The notes: generated by a model not told the origin, from the sequence alone. Positions 1 to 15,000 are shown, counted from the first letter of the stretch. The stretch: 64,000 nt of DNA from Aspidiotus rigidus (GCA_035079385.1 JAVHKY010000016.1:6123501-6187500); one strand, 5' to 3'. Numbers and translations: made by a program.

Positions 1-134
1 AAGTCTTGACAAGTTACTTCAAAACTCCCCGCTTACAAGCCCTACTGATAACCGTTTGAAAAAGGTATGATGCTTTTGACCGTTTGACCTATAATTGTTT
101 GACAACTGTAGCAGTCTTGACCAATTAACCGTTA

Positions 135-431
135 ATGAACTCAGTGAAGCATGTGCCACCGATCGATTTGATATTGAAAATTAGAAACAAACATCATTAT
201 GAGATCACCTTCGATAATTTTGTACAAATATCACGAGATCGTCATAATTTAAAAATTCTTTTATGTGGCATTCCGTTTGAATTTTACAAGAAAGACGAGC
301 GAATAGAAAATACCGTGTTCATTCATTTTCACTCATCATTAACTTCGAGATTCTCCATAGGCTACTCGTATTCCGAATATTCACCTTCGTTTGAGAACAA
401 AATCATTGCAAAATTTTGTAAAATTTTTTAG
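135..431 (+). CDS. Unrecognised 98-residue open frame, present in both copies of flank A
   Basis: I do not recognise this 98-residue frame. It has no signal peptide, membrane segment or repeats, and is rich in I, F, S and K. The same frame is intact at 47276-47572, with one visible residue change (F to S at about residue 65) and few silent changes. That weakly favours constraint, but the copies are so similar that chance retention explains it equally well. In copy 2 the ATG follows a pyrimidine-rich CAG that could be a splice acceptor, then in-frame stops, so the ATG would begin the coding part of an exon. In copy 1 that upstream region is deleted. It could be a last exon, a transposon-derived frame, or noncoding. 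Confidence 0.2.
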   Translation: MNSVKHVPPIDLILKIRNKHHYEITFDNFVQISRDRHNLKILLCGIPFEFYKKDERIENTVFIHFHSSLTSRFSIGYSYSEYSPSFENKIIAKFCKIF

Positions 432-448
432 CAGACAATTTGGAAATA

Positions 449-1011
449 CAGTAAACTCCGCTTATTGGAATCCTTCTTAGTAGAAAAATCCGGATAATTG
501 AATTGAATTCGGCTAGAACGGAACGGATTTATCCTTTACGGTGTAAAATTTACCGCTCATTGTAATTATAAGCCCGTTTAATCTAATTGAGATTTCCACA
601 AAAATCGACGTAAAACGTTGAAAGACAACCAACTAATGGCCGAAATTGAGAAAATAACGACCTAAAAATGACCAATCACGACCAAAATTGACCTAAACTG
701 ATAAAAAATAACCAAAAATAAGAAACATCAGCTTAACAAGTACCAAAAACAAATGAAAAAAAAAAAAAAATTTAGGTAAAAAAGATTGATTACTACTTTT
801 AGTTGAGGTAAATCAACATATTATTTTGTAATCTCAATCATTTTTTTTTTATTTTTACGAGCACTAGAGCTGCACGAGGGCTATTGGTTTGATTCAATAT
901 TATTGAGAAAAAAGTGTAGTTTTTTTTTACCATTTTCGCTTATAAGAATTGTTCGGTTAATTGAATTACATTGCTCTGTCCCAACTCGATTCCAATGAGC
1001 GGAGTTCACTG
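449..1011. mobile_element. Pogo/Tc1-mariner-like MITE, copy 1
   Basis: Terminal inverted repeats of about 25 bp begin CAGTAAACTCCGC on the left and end GCGGAGTTCACTG on the right, with about two mismatches, flanked on both sides by TA. CAGT ends plus a TA duplication are typical of pogo/Tigger-type and other Tc1-mariner elements. There is no transposase, so the 563-bp element would be non-autonomous. A stretch at about 841-890 resembles the 3' tail of a LINE on the minus strand. The second copy is at 47590-48153. Confidence 0.7.
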
Positions 1012-1035
1012 TATTATCTAAAACAATCACTATCT

Positions 1036-1938
1036 AATCCCTACTCCCTAGCCTCCATAACGATCGAATAATAGACCTTAGTTTGAGACCTTATTGTCCC
1101 AGGTACCTTCTAATAAGGTGCCCACTAAGGTCGAGTACGGGATATCTATAATGAGCCGAAGTCTGGGCGACTGCTGCAGGAGGATCAGAGCGATGTATTT
1201 GAATTGTCAATGAAGAAATTTGGCAGTTCAAGTGACTGAAAAAAATTTTCGGCAGTATCTGAAAATTCACCAAGACATATCAGTGTAGATGTTGATTATT
1301 CTCACCTGAAAGTTGAAGAGAATTTCGCAAAATATATTTCGGAGTATTTTTTGAAGGCCACTTTTGTTGCAGACGACTTGGAAACATTATATAGAACAAC
1401 CACTTCCTAATCCCCACTCCCTAGCCTCCATAACGACTGAATAATAGACATTATAGTGTAAGACCTTATTTTCCCGGGTACGTTCTAATAAGGTGCCAAC
1501 TAAGGTCAAGTACAGGCTATCTAATGAGCAAAAGTCCGGGCAACTGCTGCAGAGGGGTGAGAGCGATATATTTGAAACGTCAATGTAGAAATTCGGCAGT
1601 TCAAGGGTCTGAAAAAAATTTTTGGTCGAAATTGAGAATTTACCATTGTAGATGGACAAAATTATTTGAAAAATTTTTCAGAGTATTTTTTCAAGTCCAC
1701 TTTTGTTGCAGACGACTTGGAAACATTATATAGAACAACAACTTCCTAATCCCCACTCCCTAGCCCCCATAACGACAGAATAATAGACATTAGTATAAGA
1801 CCTTATTTTCCCGGGTACGTTCTAATAAGGTGCCAACTAAGTCAAGTACAGGCTATCTAATGAGTCAAAGTTCAGGGGACTGCTGCAGAGGGGTGAGAGC
1901 GATGTTTTCGAATCTTCCATGCAGGAATTCGGCAGTTA
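1036..1938. repeat. Tandem repeat of about 340-370 bp, 2.6 units, copy 1
   Basis: Three units begin near 1036, 1408 and 1746, each starting with a CCCTAGCC-containing segment followed by CCATAACGA and a TTCTAATAAGGTGCC block. The spacing is about 372 then 338 bp. The third unit is cut off near 1938, where the satellite begins. Short open frames here are repeated and unsupported. The same three units are at 48178-49082. Confidence 0.8.
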
Positions 1939-3387
1939 AAGCGACATTCCTCTTGACATCTCTTTGTTCCTCCAGGAAAATCATTGCGAATACAATTTTG
2001 GCTGGATATAACCCCCTGCCTCATAATATGTCCAGACTGAAGAAATTTGCTCAATTCAGAAAAATTTGTTTGAAAAATTATGACTTAACATCATTGTTCA
2101 CACATAACTTTTGTTTTTTCATGACATTTCAGTGCCTCCAGGGAAATTGTTGCATTCAATTTTGGCTGAATAGCACCCCCTGTCTCATAACATGTCCAGA
2201 CTGAAAAAATTTGCTCAATTCAGAATAATTTTATCAAAACGTTATGACTGAACATCATTTTTCAAGCATAATGTTCCTCTTGTCATCTCATTGTTCCTCC
2301 AGGAAAATCATTGCGAATACAATCTTGGCTGGATATAACCCCCTGCCTCATAATATGTCCTGGCTGAAAAAAACTGCTCAATTCAGAAAAAATTTCTTAA
2401 TGGATTATGACTGAACATCATTGTTCAGACATAATGTTCCTCTTGTCATCTCATTGTTCCTCCAGGAAAATCATTCCGAATACAATTTTGGATGGATATA
2501 ACCCCTTGCCTCATAATATGTCCAGACCGAAGAAATTTGCTCAATTCAGAATAATTTTTTCAAAAAATTATGCCTGAACATCATTGTTCAAACATAACTT
2601 TGGTCTTTTCATGTCATTGCAGTGCCTCCAGGGAAATTGTTGCATTCAATTTTGGCTGAATACCATCCCCTGTCGCATAATATGTCCAGACTGAAAAAAT
2701 TTGCTCAATTCAGAATAATTTTTTCAAAAAATTATGACTGAACATCATTGTTCAGACATAATGTTCCTCTTGTCATCTCATTGTTCCTCCAGGAAAATCA
2801 TTCCGAATACAATTTTGGATGGATATAACCCCTTGCCTCATAATATGTCCAGACCGAAGAAATTTGCTCAATTCAGAATAATTTTTTCAAAAAATTATGA
2901 CTGAACATCATTGTTCAAACATAACTTTGGTCTTTTCATGTCATTGCAGTGCCTCCAGGGAAATTGTTGCATTCAATTTTGGCTGAATACCATCCCCTGT
3001 CGCATAATATGTCCAGACTGAAAAAATTTGCTCAATTCAGAATAATTTTTTCAAAAAATTATGACTGAACATCATTGTTCAAACATAACTTTCCTCTTGT
3101 CATCTTATTGTTCCTCCAGGAAAATCATTCCGAATACAATTTTGGATGGATATAACCCCTTGCCTCATAATATGTCCAGACCGAAGAAATTTGCTCAATT
3201 CAGAATAATTTTTTCAAAAAATTATGACTGAACATCATTGTTCAAACATAACTTTGGTCTTTTCATGTCATTGCAGTGCCTCCAGGGAAATTGTTGCATT
3301 CAATTTTGGCTGAATACCATCCCCTGTCGCATAATATGTCCAGACTGAAAAAATTTGCTCAATTCAGAATAATTTTTTCAAAAAATT

Positions 3388-6000
3388 ATGACTGAACATC
3401 ATTGTTCAAACATAACTTTCCTCTTGTCATCTTATTGTTCCTCCAGGAAAATCATTCCGAATACAATTTTGGATGGATATAACCCCCTGCCTCATAATAT
3501 GTCCAGACTGAAGAAATTTGCTCAATTCAGAAAAATTTGTTTGAAAAATTATGACTTAACATCATTGTTCACACATAACTTTTGTTTTTTCATGACATTT
3601 CAGTAACTCCAGGGAAATTGTTGCATTCAATTTTGGCTGAATAGCACCCCCTGTCTCATAATATGTCCAGACTGAAAAAATTTGCTCAATTCAGAATAAT
3701 TTCTTCAAAACGTTATGACTGATAATCATTGTTCAAACATAACATTCCTCCTGACATCTCATTGCTCCCCCAGGAAAATCATTGCGAATACAATCTTGGT
3801 TGGATATAACCTCCTGCTTCATAATATGTCCAGACTGAAAAAATTTGCTCAATTCAGAATAATTTTTTCAAAACGTTATGACTGAACATCATTTTTCAAG
3901 CATAATGTTCCTCTTGTCATCTCATTGTTCCTCCAGGAAAATCATTGCGAATACAATCTTGGCTGGATATAACCCCCTGCCTCATAATATGTCCTGGCCG
4001 AAAAAAACTGCTCAATTCAGAAAAAATTTCTTAATGGATTATGACTGAACATCATTGTTCAGACATAATGTTCCTCTTGTCATCTCATTGTTCCTCCAGG
4101 AAAATCATTCCGAATACAATTTTGGATGGATATAACCCCTTGCCTCATAATATGTCCAGACTGAAGAAATTTGCTCAATTCAGAAAAATTTTTTCAAAAA
4201 ATTATGACTGAACATCATTGTTCAAACATAACTTTCCTCTTGTCATCTTATTGTTCCTCCAGGAAAATCATTCCGAATACAATTTTGGATGGATATAACC
4301 CCCTGCCTCATAATATGTCCAGACTGAAGTAATTTGCTCAATTCAGAAAAATTTGTTTGAAAAATTATGACTGAACATCATTGTTCAAACATAACGTTCC
4401 TCTTGTCATCTTATTGTTCCTCCAGGAAAATCATTCCGAATACAATTTTGGATGGATATAACCCCTTGCCTCATAATATGTCCAGACCGAAGAAATTTGC
4501 TCAATTCAGAATAATTTTTTCAAAAAATTATGACTGAACATCATTGTTCAAACATAACTTTGGTCTTTTCATGTCATTGCAGTGCCTCCAGGGAAATTGT
4601 TGCATTCAATTTTGGCTGAATACCATCCCCTGTCGCATAATATGTCCAGACTGAAAAAATTTGCTCAATTCAGAATAATTTTTTCAAAAAATTATGACTG
4701 AACATCATTGTTCAAACATAACTTTCCTCTTGTCATCTTATTGTTCCTCCAGGAAAATCATTCCGAATACAATTTTGGATGGATATAACCCCCTGCCTCA
4801 TAATATGTCCAGACTGAAGAAATTTGCTCAATTCAGAAAAATTTGTTTGAAAAATTATGACTTAACATCATTGTTCACACATAACTTTTGTTTTTTCATG
4901 ACATTTCAGTGCCTCCAGGGAAATTGTTGCATTCAATTTTGGCTGAATAGCACCCCCTGTCTCATAATATGTCCAGACTGAAAAAATTTGCTCAATTCAG
5001 AATAATTTCTTCAAAACGTTATGACTGATAATCATTGTTCAAACATAACATTCCTCCTGACATCTCATTGCTCCCCCAGGAAAATCATTTCGAATACAAT
5101 CTTGGTTGGATATAACCTCCTGCTTCATAATATGTCCAGACTGAAAAAATTTGCTCAATTCAGAATAATTTTTTCAAAACGTTATGACTGAACATCATTT
5201 TTCAAGCATAATGTTCCTCTTGTCATCTCATTGTTCCTCCAGGAAAATCATTGCGAATACAATCTTGGCTGGATATAACCCCCTGCCTCATAATATGTCC
5301 TGGCCGAAAAAAACTGCTCAATTCAGAAAAAATTTCTTAATGGATTATGACTGAACATCATTGTTCAGACATAATGTTCCTCTTGTCATCTCATTGTTCC
5401 TCCAGGAAAATCATTCCGAATACAATTTTGGATGGATATAACCCCTTGCCTCATAATATGTCCAGACTGAAGAAATTTGCTCAATTCAGAAAAATTTTTT
5501 CAAAAAATTATGACTGAACATCATTGTTCAAACATAACTTTCCTCTTGTCATCTTATTGTTCCTCCGGGAAAATCATTCCGAATACAATTTTGGATGGAT
5601 ATAACCCCCTGCCTCATAATATGTCCAGACTGAAGTAATTTGCTCAATTCAGAAAAATTTGTTTGAAAAATTATGACTGAACATCATTGTTCAAACATAA
5701 CGTTCCTCTTGTCATCTCATTGTTCCTCCAGGAAAATCATTCCGAATACAATTTTGGATGGATATAACCCCTTGCCTCATAATATGTCCAGACTGAAGAA
5801 ATCTGCTCAATTTGGGAAAATTTTTTCAAAAAATTATGACTGAACATCAGTGTTCACACATAACTTTGGTCTTTTCATGTTATTGCAGTGCCTCCAAGGA
5901 AATTGTTGCATTCAATTTTGGCTGAATACCATCCCCTGTCTCATAATATGTCCAGACTGGAAAAATTTGCTCAATTCAGAATAATTTTTTCAAAAAATTA
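3388..6000. repeat. Higher-order repeat, about 1306 bp (8 monomers), two copies
   Basis: The monomer series starting at 3388 recurs starting at 4694, with the same order of variants: the CATTTCAG-containing monomer, then the monomer reading CTGATAATCATTG (3717 and 5024), then the one reading TCTTAATGGATTATG. The period of 1306 bp equals eight monomers. The second unit's right end is approximate. Confidence 0.65.
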
Positions 6001-9000
6001 TGACTGAACATCATTGTTCAAACATAACGTTCCTCTTGTCATCTCATTGTTCCTCCAGGAAAATCATTCCGAATACAATTTTGGATGGATATAACCCCTT
6101 GCCTCATAATATGTCCAGACTGAAGAAATCTGCTCAATTTGGGAAAATTTTTTCAAAAAATTATGACTGAACATCAGTGTTCACACATAACTTTGGTCTT
6201 TTCATGTCATTGCAGTGCCTCCAGGGAAATTGTTGCATTCAATTTTGGCTGAATAGCACCCCCTGTCGCATAATATGTCCAGACTGAAAAAATTTGCTCA
6301 ATTCAGATTAATTTTTTCAAAAAATTATGACTGAACACCATTGTTCAAACATAACTTTCCTCTTGTCATCTTATTGTTCCTCCAGGAAAATCATTCCGAA
6401 TACATTTTTGGCCGGATACATTCCCCTACCTCATAATATGTCCAGACCGAAGAAATTTGCTCAATTCAGAATAATTTTTTCAAAAAATTATGACTGAACA
6501 TCATTGTTCAAACATAACTTTGATCTTTTCATGTCATTGCAGTGCCTCCAGGGAAATTGTTGCATTCAATTTTGGCTGAATACCATCCCCTGTCGCATAA
6601 TATGTCCAGACTGAAAAAATTTGCTCAATTCAGAATAATTTTTTCAAAAAATTATGACTGAACATCATTGTTCAAACATAACTTTCCTCTTGTCATCTTA
6701 TTGTTCCTCCAGGAAAATCATTCCGAATACAATTTTGGATGGATATAACCCCCTGCCTCATAATATGTCCTGGCTGAAAAAAACTGCTCAATTCAGAAAA
6801 AATTTCTTAATGGATTATGACTGAACATCATTGTTCAGACATAATGCTCCTCTTGTCATCTCATTGTTCCTCCAGGAAAATCATTCCGAATACAATTTTG
6901 GATGGATATAACCCCTTGCCTCATAATATGTCCAGACCGAAGAAATTTGCTCAATTCAGAATAATTTTTTCAAAAAATTATGACTGAACATCATTGTTCA
7001 AACATAACTTTGGTCTTTTCATGTCATTGCAGTGCCTCCAGGGAAATTGTTGCATTCAATTTTGGCTGAATACCATCCCCTGTCGCATAATATGTCCAGA
7101 CTGAAAAAATTTGCTCAATTCAGAATAATTTTTTCAAAAAATTATGACTGAACATCATTGTTCAAACATACCTTTCCTCTTGTCATCTTATTGTTCCTCC
7201 AGGAAAATCATTCCGAATACAATTTTGGATGGATATAACCCCCTGCCTCATAATATGTCCAGACTGAAGAAATTTGCTCAATTCAGAAAAATTTGTTTGA
7301 AAAATTATGACTTAACATCATTGTTCACACATAACTTTTGTTTTTTCATGACATTTCAGTGCCTCCAGGGAAATTGTTGCATTCAATTTTGGCTGAATAG
7401 CACCCCCTGTCTCATAACATGTCCAGACTGAAAAAATTTGCTCAATTCAGAATAATTTTATCAAAACGTTATGACTGAACATCATTTTTCAAGCATAATG
7501 TTCCTCTTGTCATCTCATTGTTCCTCCAGGAAAATCATTGCGAATACAATCTTGGCTGGATATAACCCCCTGCCTCATAATATGTCCTGGCTGAAAAAAA
7601 CTGCTCAATTCAGAAAAAATTTCTTAATGGATTATGACTGAACATCATTGTTCAGACATAATGTTCCTCTTGTCATCTCATTGTTCCTCCAGGAAAATCA
7701 TTCCAAATACAATTCTGGATGGATATAACCCCTTGCCTCATAATATGTCCAGACTGAAGAAATTTGCTCAATTCAGAAAAATTTTTTCAGAAAATTATGA
7801 CTGAACATCATTGTTCAAACATAACTATTGTCCTTTCATGTATTTGCAGTACCTCCAGGGAAATTGTTGCATTCAATTTCGGCTGAATACCACCCCCTGT
7901 TTCATAATATGTCCAGACTGAAGAAATTGGCTCAATTCACAAAAATTTTCTCAATGAATTATGACTGAACATCATTGTTCACACATAACTTTTGTCTTTT
8001 CATGTCATTGCAGTGCCTCCAGGGAATTTGGTGCATTTAATTTTGGCTGAATACCACCCACTGTCTCATAATATGTCCAGAGTGAAGAAATCTGCTCAAT
8101 TTGGGAAAATTTTTTCAAAAAATTATGACTGAACATCATTGTTCAAACATAACGTTCCTCTTGTCATCTCATTGTTCCTCCAGGAAAATCATTCCGAATA
8201 CAATTTTGGATGGATATAACCCCTTGCCTCATAATATGTCCAGACTGAAGAAAACTGCTCAATTTGGGAAAATTTTTTCAAAAAATTATGACTGAACATC
8301 AGTGTTCACACATAACTTTGGTCTTTTCATGTCATTGCAGTGCCTCCAGGGAAATTGTTGCATTCAATTTTGGCTGAATACCACCCCCTGTCGCATAATA
8401 TGTCCAGACTGAAAAAATTTGCTCAATTCAGATTAATTTTTTCAAAAAATTATGACTGAACACCATTGTTCAAACATAACTTTCCTCTTGTCATCTTATT
8501 GTTCCTCCAGGAAAATCATTACGAATACATTTTTAGCCGGATACATTCCCCTACCTCATAATATGTCCAGACCGAAGAAATTTGATCAATTCAGAATAAT
8601 TTTTTCAAAAAATTATGACTGAATATCATTGTTCAAACATAACTTTGATCTTTTCATGTCATTGCAGTGCCTCCAGGGAAATTGTTGCATTCAATTTTGG
8701 CTGAATAGCACCCCCTGTCTCATAACATGTCCAGACTGAAAAAATTTGCTCAATTCAGAATAATTTTATCAAAACGTTATGACTGAACATCATTTTTCAA
8801 GCATAATGTTCCTCTTGTCATCTCATTGTTCCTCCAGGAAAATCATTGCGAATACAATCTTGGCTGGATATAACCCCCTGCCTCATAATATGTCCTGGCT
8901 GAAAAAAACTGCTCAATTCAGAAAAAATTTCTTAATGGATTATGACTGAACATCATTGTTCAGACATAATGTTCCTCTTGTCATCTCATTGTTCCTCCAG

Positions 9001-9059
9001 GAAAATCATTCCGAATACAATTTTGGATGGATATAACCCCTTGCCTCATAATATGTCCA

Positions 9060-12000
9060 GACCAAAGAAATTTGCTCAATTCAGAATAATTTTTTCAAAA
9101 AATTATGACTGAACATCATTGTTCAAACATAACTTTGGTCTTTTCATGTCATTGCAGTGCCTCCAGGGAAATTGTTGCATTCAATTTTGGCTGAATACCA
9201 TCCCCTGTCGCATATGTCCAGACTGAAAAAATTTGCTCAATTCAGAATAATTTTTTCAAAAAATTATGACTGAACATCATTGTTCAAACATAACTTTCCT
9301 CTTGTCATCTTATTGTTCCTCCAGGAAAATCATTCCGAATACAATTTTGGATGGATATAACCCCCTGCCTCATAATATGTCCAGACTGAAGAAATTTGCT
9401 CAATTCAGAAAAATTTGTTTGAAAAATTATGACTTAACATCATTGTTCACACATAACTTTTGTTTTTTCATGACATTTCAGTGCCTCCAGGGAAATTGTT
9501 GCATTCAATTTTGGCTGAATAGCACCCCCTGTCTCATAACATGTCCAGACTGAAAAAATTTGCTCAATTCAGAATAATTTTATCAAAATGTTATGACTGA
9601 ACATCATTTTTCAAGCATAATGTTCCTCTTGTCATCTCATTGTTCCTCCAGGAAAATCATTGCGAATACAATCTTGGCTGGATATAACCCCCTGCCTCAT
9701 AATATGTCCTGGCTGAAAAAAACTGCTCAATTCAGAAAAAATTTCTTAATGGATTATGACTGAACATCATTGTTCAGACATAATGTTCCTCTTGTCATCT
9801 CATTGTTCCTCCAGGAAAATCATTCCGAATACAATTTTGGATGGATATAACCCCTTGCCTCATAATATGTCCAGACCAAAGAAATTTGCTCAATTCAGAA
9901 TAATTTTTTCAAAAAATTATGACTGAACATCATTGTTCAAACATAACTTTGGTCTTTTCATGTCATTGCAGTGCCTCCAGGGAAATTGTTGCATTCAATT
10001 TTGGCTGAATACCATCCCCTGTCGCATAATATGTCCAGACTGAAAAAATTTGCTCAATTCAGAATAATTTTTTCAAAAAATTATGACTGAACATCATTGT
10101 TCAAACATAACTTTCCTCTTGTCATCTTATTGTTCCTCCAGGAAAATCATTCCGAATACAATTTTGGATGGATATAACCCCTTGCCTCATAAAATGTCCA
10201 GACCGAAGAAATTTGCTCAATTCAGAATAATTTTTTCAAAAAATTATGACTGAACATCATTGTTCAAACATAACTTTGGTCTTTTCATGTCATTGCAGTG
10301 CCTCCAGGGAAATTGTTGCATTCAATTTTGGCTGAATACCATCCCCTGTCGCATAATATGTCCAGACTGAAAAAATTTGCTCAATTCAGAATAATTTTTT
10401 CAAAAAATTATGACTGAACATCATTGTTCAAACATAACTTTCCTCTTGTCATCTTATTGTTCCTCCAGGAAAATCATTCCGAATACAATTTTGGATGGAT
10501 ATAACCCCCTGCCTCATAATATGTCCAGACTGAAGAAATTTGCTCAATTCAGAAAAATTTGTTTGAAAAATTATGACTTAACATCATTGTTCACACATAA
10601 CTTTTGTTTTTTCATGACATTTCAGTGCCTCCAGGGAAATTGTTGCATTCAATTTTGGCTGAATAGCACCCCCTGTCTCATAATATGTCCAGACTGAAAA
10701 AATTTGCTCAATTCAGAATAATTTCTTCAAAACGTTATGACTGATAATCATTGTTCAAACATAACATTCCTCCTGACATCTCATTGCTCCCCCAGGAAAA
10801 TCATTGCGAATACAATCTTGGTTGGATATAACCTCCTGCTTCATAATATGTCCAGACTGAAAAAATTTGCTCAATTCAGAATAATTTTTTCAAAACGTTA
10901 GGACTGAACATCATTTTTCAAGCATAATGTTCCTCTTGTCATCTCATTGTTCCTCCAGGAAAATCATTGCGAATACAATCTTGGCTGGATATAACCCCCT
11001 GCCTCATAATATGTCCTGGCCGAAAAAAACTGCTCAATTCAGAAAAAATTTCTTAATGGATTATGACTGAACATCATTGTTCAGACATAATGTTCCTCTT
11101 GTCATCTCATTGTTCCTCCAGGAAAATCATTCCGAATACAATTTTGGATGGATATAACCCCTTGCCTCATAATATGTCCAGACTGAAGAAATTTGCTCAA
11201 TTCAGAAAAATTTTTTCAAAAAATTATGACTGAACATCATTGTTCAAACATAACTTTCCTCTTGTCATCTTACTGTTCCTCCAGGAAAATCATTCCGAAT
11301 ACAATTTTGGATGGATATAACCCCCTGCCTCATAATATGTCCAGACTGAAGTAATTTGCTCAATTCAGAAAAATTTGTTTGAAAAATTATGACTGAACAT
11401 CATTGTTCAAACATAACGTTCCTCTTGTCATCTCATTGTTCCTCCAGGAAAATCATTCCGAATACAATTTTGGATGGATATAACCCCTTGCCTCATAATA
11501 TGTCCAGACTGAAGAAATCTGCTCAATTTGGGAAAATTTTTTCAAAAAATTATGACTGAACATCAGTGTTCACACATAACTTTGGTCTTTTCATGTCATT
11601 GCAGTACCTCCAGGGAAATTGTTGCATTCAATTTCGGCTGAATACCACCCCCTGTTTCATAATATGTCCAGACTGAAGAAATTGGCTCAATTCAGAAAAA
11701 TTTTCTCAATGAATTATGACTGAACATCATTGTTCACACATAACTTTTGTCTTTTCATGTCATTGCAGTGCCTCCAGGGAATTTGGTGCATTTAATTTTG
11801 GCTGAATACCACCCACTGTCTCATAATATGTCCAGAGTGAAGAAATCTGCTCAATTTGGGAAAATTTTTTCAAAAAATTATGACTGAACATCATTGTTCA
11901 AACATAACGTTCCTCTTCTCATCTTATTGTTCCTCCCGGAAAATCATTACGAATACAATTTGGGCTGGATACAACCCCCTACCTCATAATATGTCCAGAC

Positions 12001-15000
12001 TGAAGAAATTTGCTCAATTCAGAATAAATTTTTCAAAAAATTATGACTGAACATCATTGTTCAAACATAACTTTCCTCTTGTCATCTTATTGTTCCTCCA
12101 AGAAAATCATTCCGAATACAATTTTGGATGGATATAACCCCCTGCCTCATAATATGTCCAGACTGAAGAAATTTGCTCAATTCAGAAAAATTTGTTTGAA
12201 AAATTATGACTTAACATCATTGTTCACACATAACTTTTGTTTTTTCATGACATTTCAGTGCCTCCAGGTAAATTGTTGCATTCAATTTTGGCTGAATAGC
12301 ACCCCCTGTCTCATAATATGTCCAGACTGAAAAAATTTGCTCAATTCAGAATAATTTCTTCAAAACGTTATGACTGATAATCATTGTTCAAACATAACAT
12401 TCCTCCTGACGTCTCATTGCTCCCCCAGGAAAATCATTGCGAATACAATCTTGGTTGGATATAACCTCCTGCCTCATAATATGTCCAGACTGAAAAAATT
12501 TGCTCAATTCAGAATAATTTTTTCAAAACGTTATGACTGAACATCATTTTTGAAGCATAATGTTCCTCTTGTCATGTCATTGTTCCTCCAGGAAAATCAT
12601 TGCGAATACAATCTTGGCTGGATATAACCCCCTGCCTCATAATATGTCCTAGCTGAAAAAAACTGCTCAATTCAGAAAAAATTTCTTAATGGATTATGAC
12701 TGAACATCATTGTTCAGACATAATGTTCCTCTTGTCATCTCATTGTTCCTCCAGGAAAATCATTCCGAATACAATTTTGGATGGATATAACCCCTTGCCT
12801 CATAATATGTCCAGACCAAAGAAATTTGCTCAATTCAGAATAATTTTTTCAAAAAATTATGACTGAACATCATTGTTCAAACATAACTTTGGTCTTTTCA
12901 TGTCATTGCAGTGCCTCCAGGGAAATTGTTGCATTCAATTTTGGCTGAATACCATCCCCTGTCGCATATGTCCAGACTGAAAAAATTTGCTCAATTCAGA
13001 ATAATTTTTTCAAAAAATTATGACTGAACATCATTGTTCAAACATAACTTTCCTCTTGTCATCTTATTGTTCCTCCAGGAAAATCATTCCGAATACAATT
13101 TTGGATGGATATAACCCCCTGCCTCATAATATGTCCAGACTGAAGAAATTTGCTCAATTCAGAAAAATTTGTTTGAAAAATTATGACTTAACATCATTGT
13201 TCACACATAACTTTTGTTTTTTCATGACATTTCAGTGCCTCCAGGGAAATTGTTGCATTCAATTTTGGCTGAATAGCACCCCCTGTCTCATAACATGTCC
13301 AGACTGAAAAAATTTGCTCAATTCAGAATAATTTTATCAAAATGTTATGACTGAACATCATTTTTCAAGCATAATGTTCCTCTTGTCATCTCATTGTTCC
13401 TCCAGGAAAATCATTGCGAATACAATCTTGGCTGGATATAACCCCCTGCCTCATAATATGTCCTGGCTGAAAAAAACTGCTCAATTCAGAAAAAATTTCT
13501 TAATGGATTATGACTGAACATCATTGTTCAGACATAATGTTCCTCTTGTCATCTCATTGTTCCTCCAGGAAAATCATTCCGAATACAATTTTGGATGGAT
13601 ATAACCCCTTGCCTCATAATATGTCCAGACCAAAGAAATTTGCTCAATTCAGAATAATTTTTTCAAAAAATTATGACTGAACATCATTGTTCAAACATAA
13701 CTTTGGTCTTTTCATGTCATTGCAGTGCCTCCAGGGAAATTGTTGCATTCAATTTTGGCTGAATACCATCCCCTGTCGCATAATATGTCCAGACTGAAAA
13801 AATTTGCTCAATTCAGAATAATTTTTTCAAAAAATTATGACTGAACATCATTGTTCAAACATAACTTTCCTCTTGTCATCTTATTGTTCCTCCAGGAAAA
13901 TCATTCCGAATACAATTTTGGATGGATATAACCCCTTGCCTCATAAAATGTCCAGACCGAAGAAATTTGCTCAATTCAGAATAATTTTTTCAAAAAATTA
14001 TGACTGAACATCATTGTTCAAACATAACTTTGGTCTTTTCATGTCATTGCAGTGCCTCCAGGGAAATTGTTGCATTCAATTTTGGCTGAATACCATCCCC
14101 TGTCGCATAATATGTCCAGACTGAAAAAATTTGCTCAATTCAGAATAATTTTTTCAAAAAATTATGACTGAACATCATTGTTCAAACATAACTTTCCTCT
14201 TGTCATCTTATTGTTCCTCCAGGAAAATCATTCCGAATACAATTTTGGATGGATATAACCCCCTGCCTCATAATATGTCCAGACTGAAGAAATTTGCTCA
14301 ATTCAGAAAAATTTGTTTGAAAAATTATGACTTAACATCATTGTTCACACATAACTTTTGTTTTTTCATGACATTTCAGTGCCTCCAGGGAAATTGTTGC
14401 ATTCAATTTTGGCTGAATAGCACCCCCTGTCTCATAATATGTCCAGACTGAAAAAATTTGCTCAATTCAGAATAATTTCTTCAAAACGTTATGACTGATA
14501 ATCATTGTTCAAACATAACATTCCTCCTGACATCTCATTGCTCCCCCAGGAAAATCATTGCGAATACAATCTTGGTTGGATATAACCTCCTGCTTCATAA
14601 TATGTCCAGACTGAAAAAATTTGCTCAATTCAGAATAATTTTTTCAAAACGTTAGGACTGAACATCATTTTTCAAGCATAATGTTCCTCTTGTCATCTCA
14701 TTGTTCCTCCAGGAAAATCATTGCGAATACAATCTTGGCTGGATATAACCCCCTGCCTCATAATATGTCCTGGCCGAAAAAAACTGCTCAATTCAGAAAA
14801 AATTTCTTAATGGATTATGACTGAACATCATTGTTCAGACATAATGTTCCTCTTGTCATCTCATTGTTCCTCCAGGAAAATCATTCCGAATACAATTTTG
14901 GATGGATATAACCCCTTGCCTCATAATATGTCCAGACTGAAGAAATTTGCTCAATTCAGAAAAATTTTTTCAAAAAATTATGACTGAACATCATTGTTCA

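Larger units (their letters stand above)
1..1938. repeat. Flank A, copy 1 of a large duplicated segment
   Basis: This stretch recurs at 46368-49082 with about 1% mismatch in the parts compared by eye. Position 1 matches 46368, so the duplication may extend left of the window. Copy 1 lacks a 774-bp stretch that copy 2 carries between the equivalents of positions 134 and 135. It contains a small open frame (135-431), a pogo-like MITE (449-1011) and a tandem repeat (1036-1938), and leads straight into the satellite array. Confidence 0.9.
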
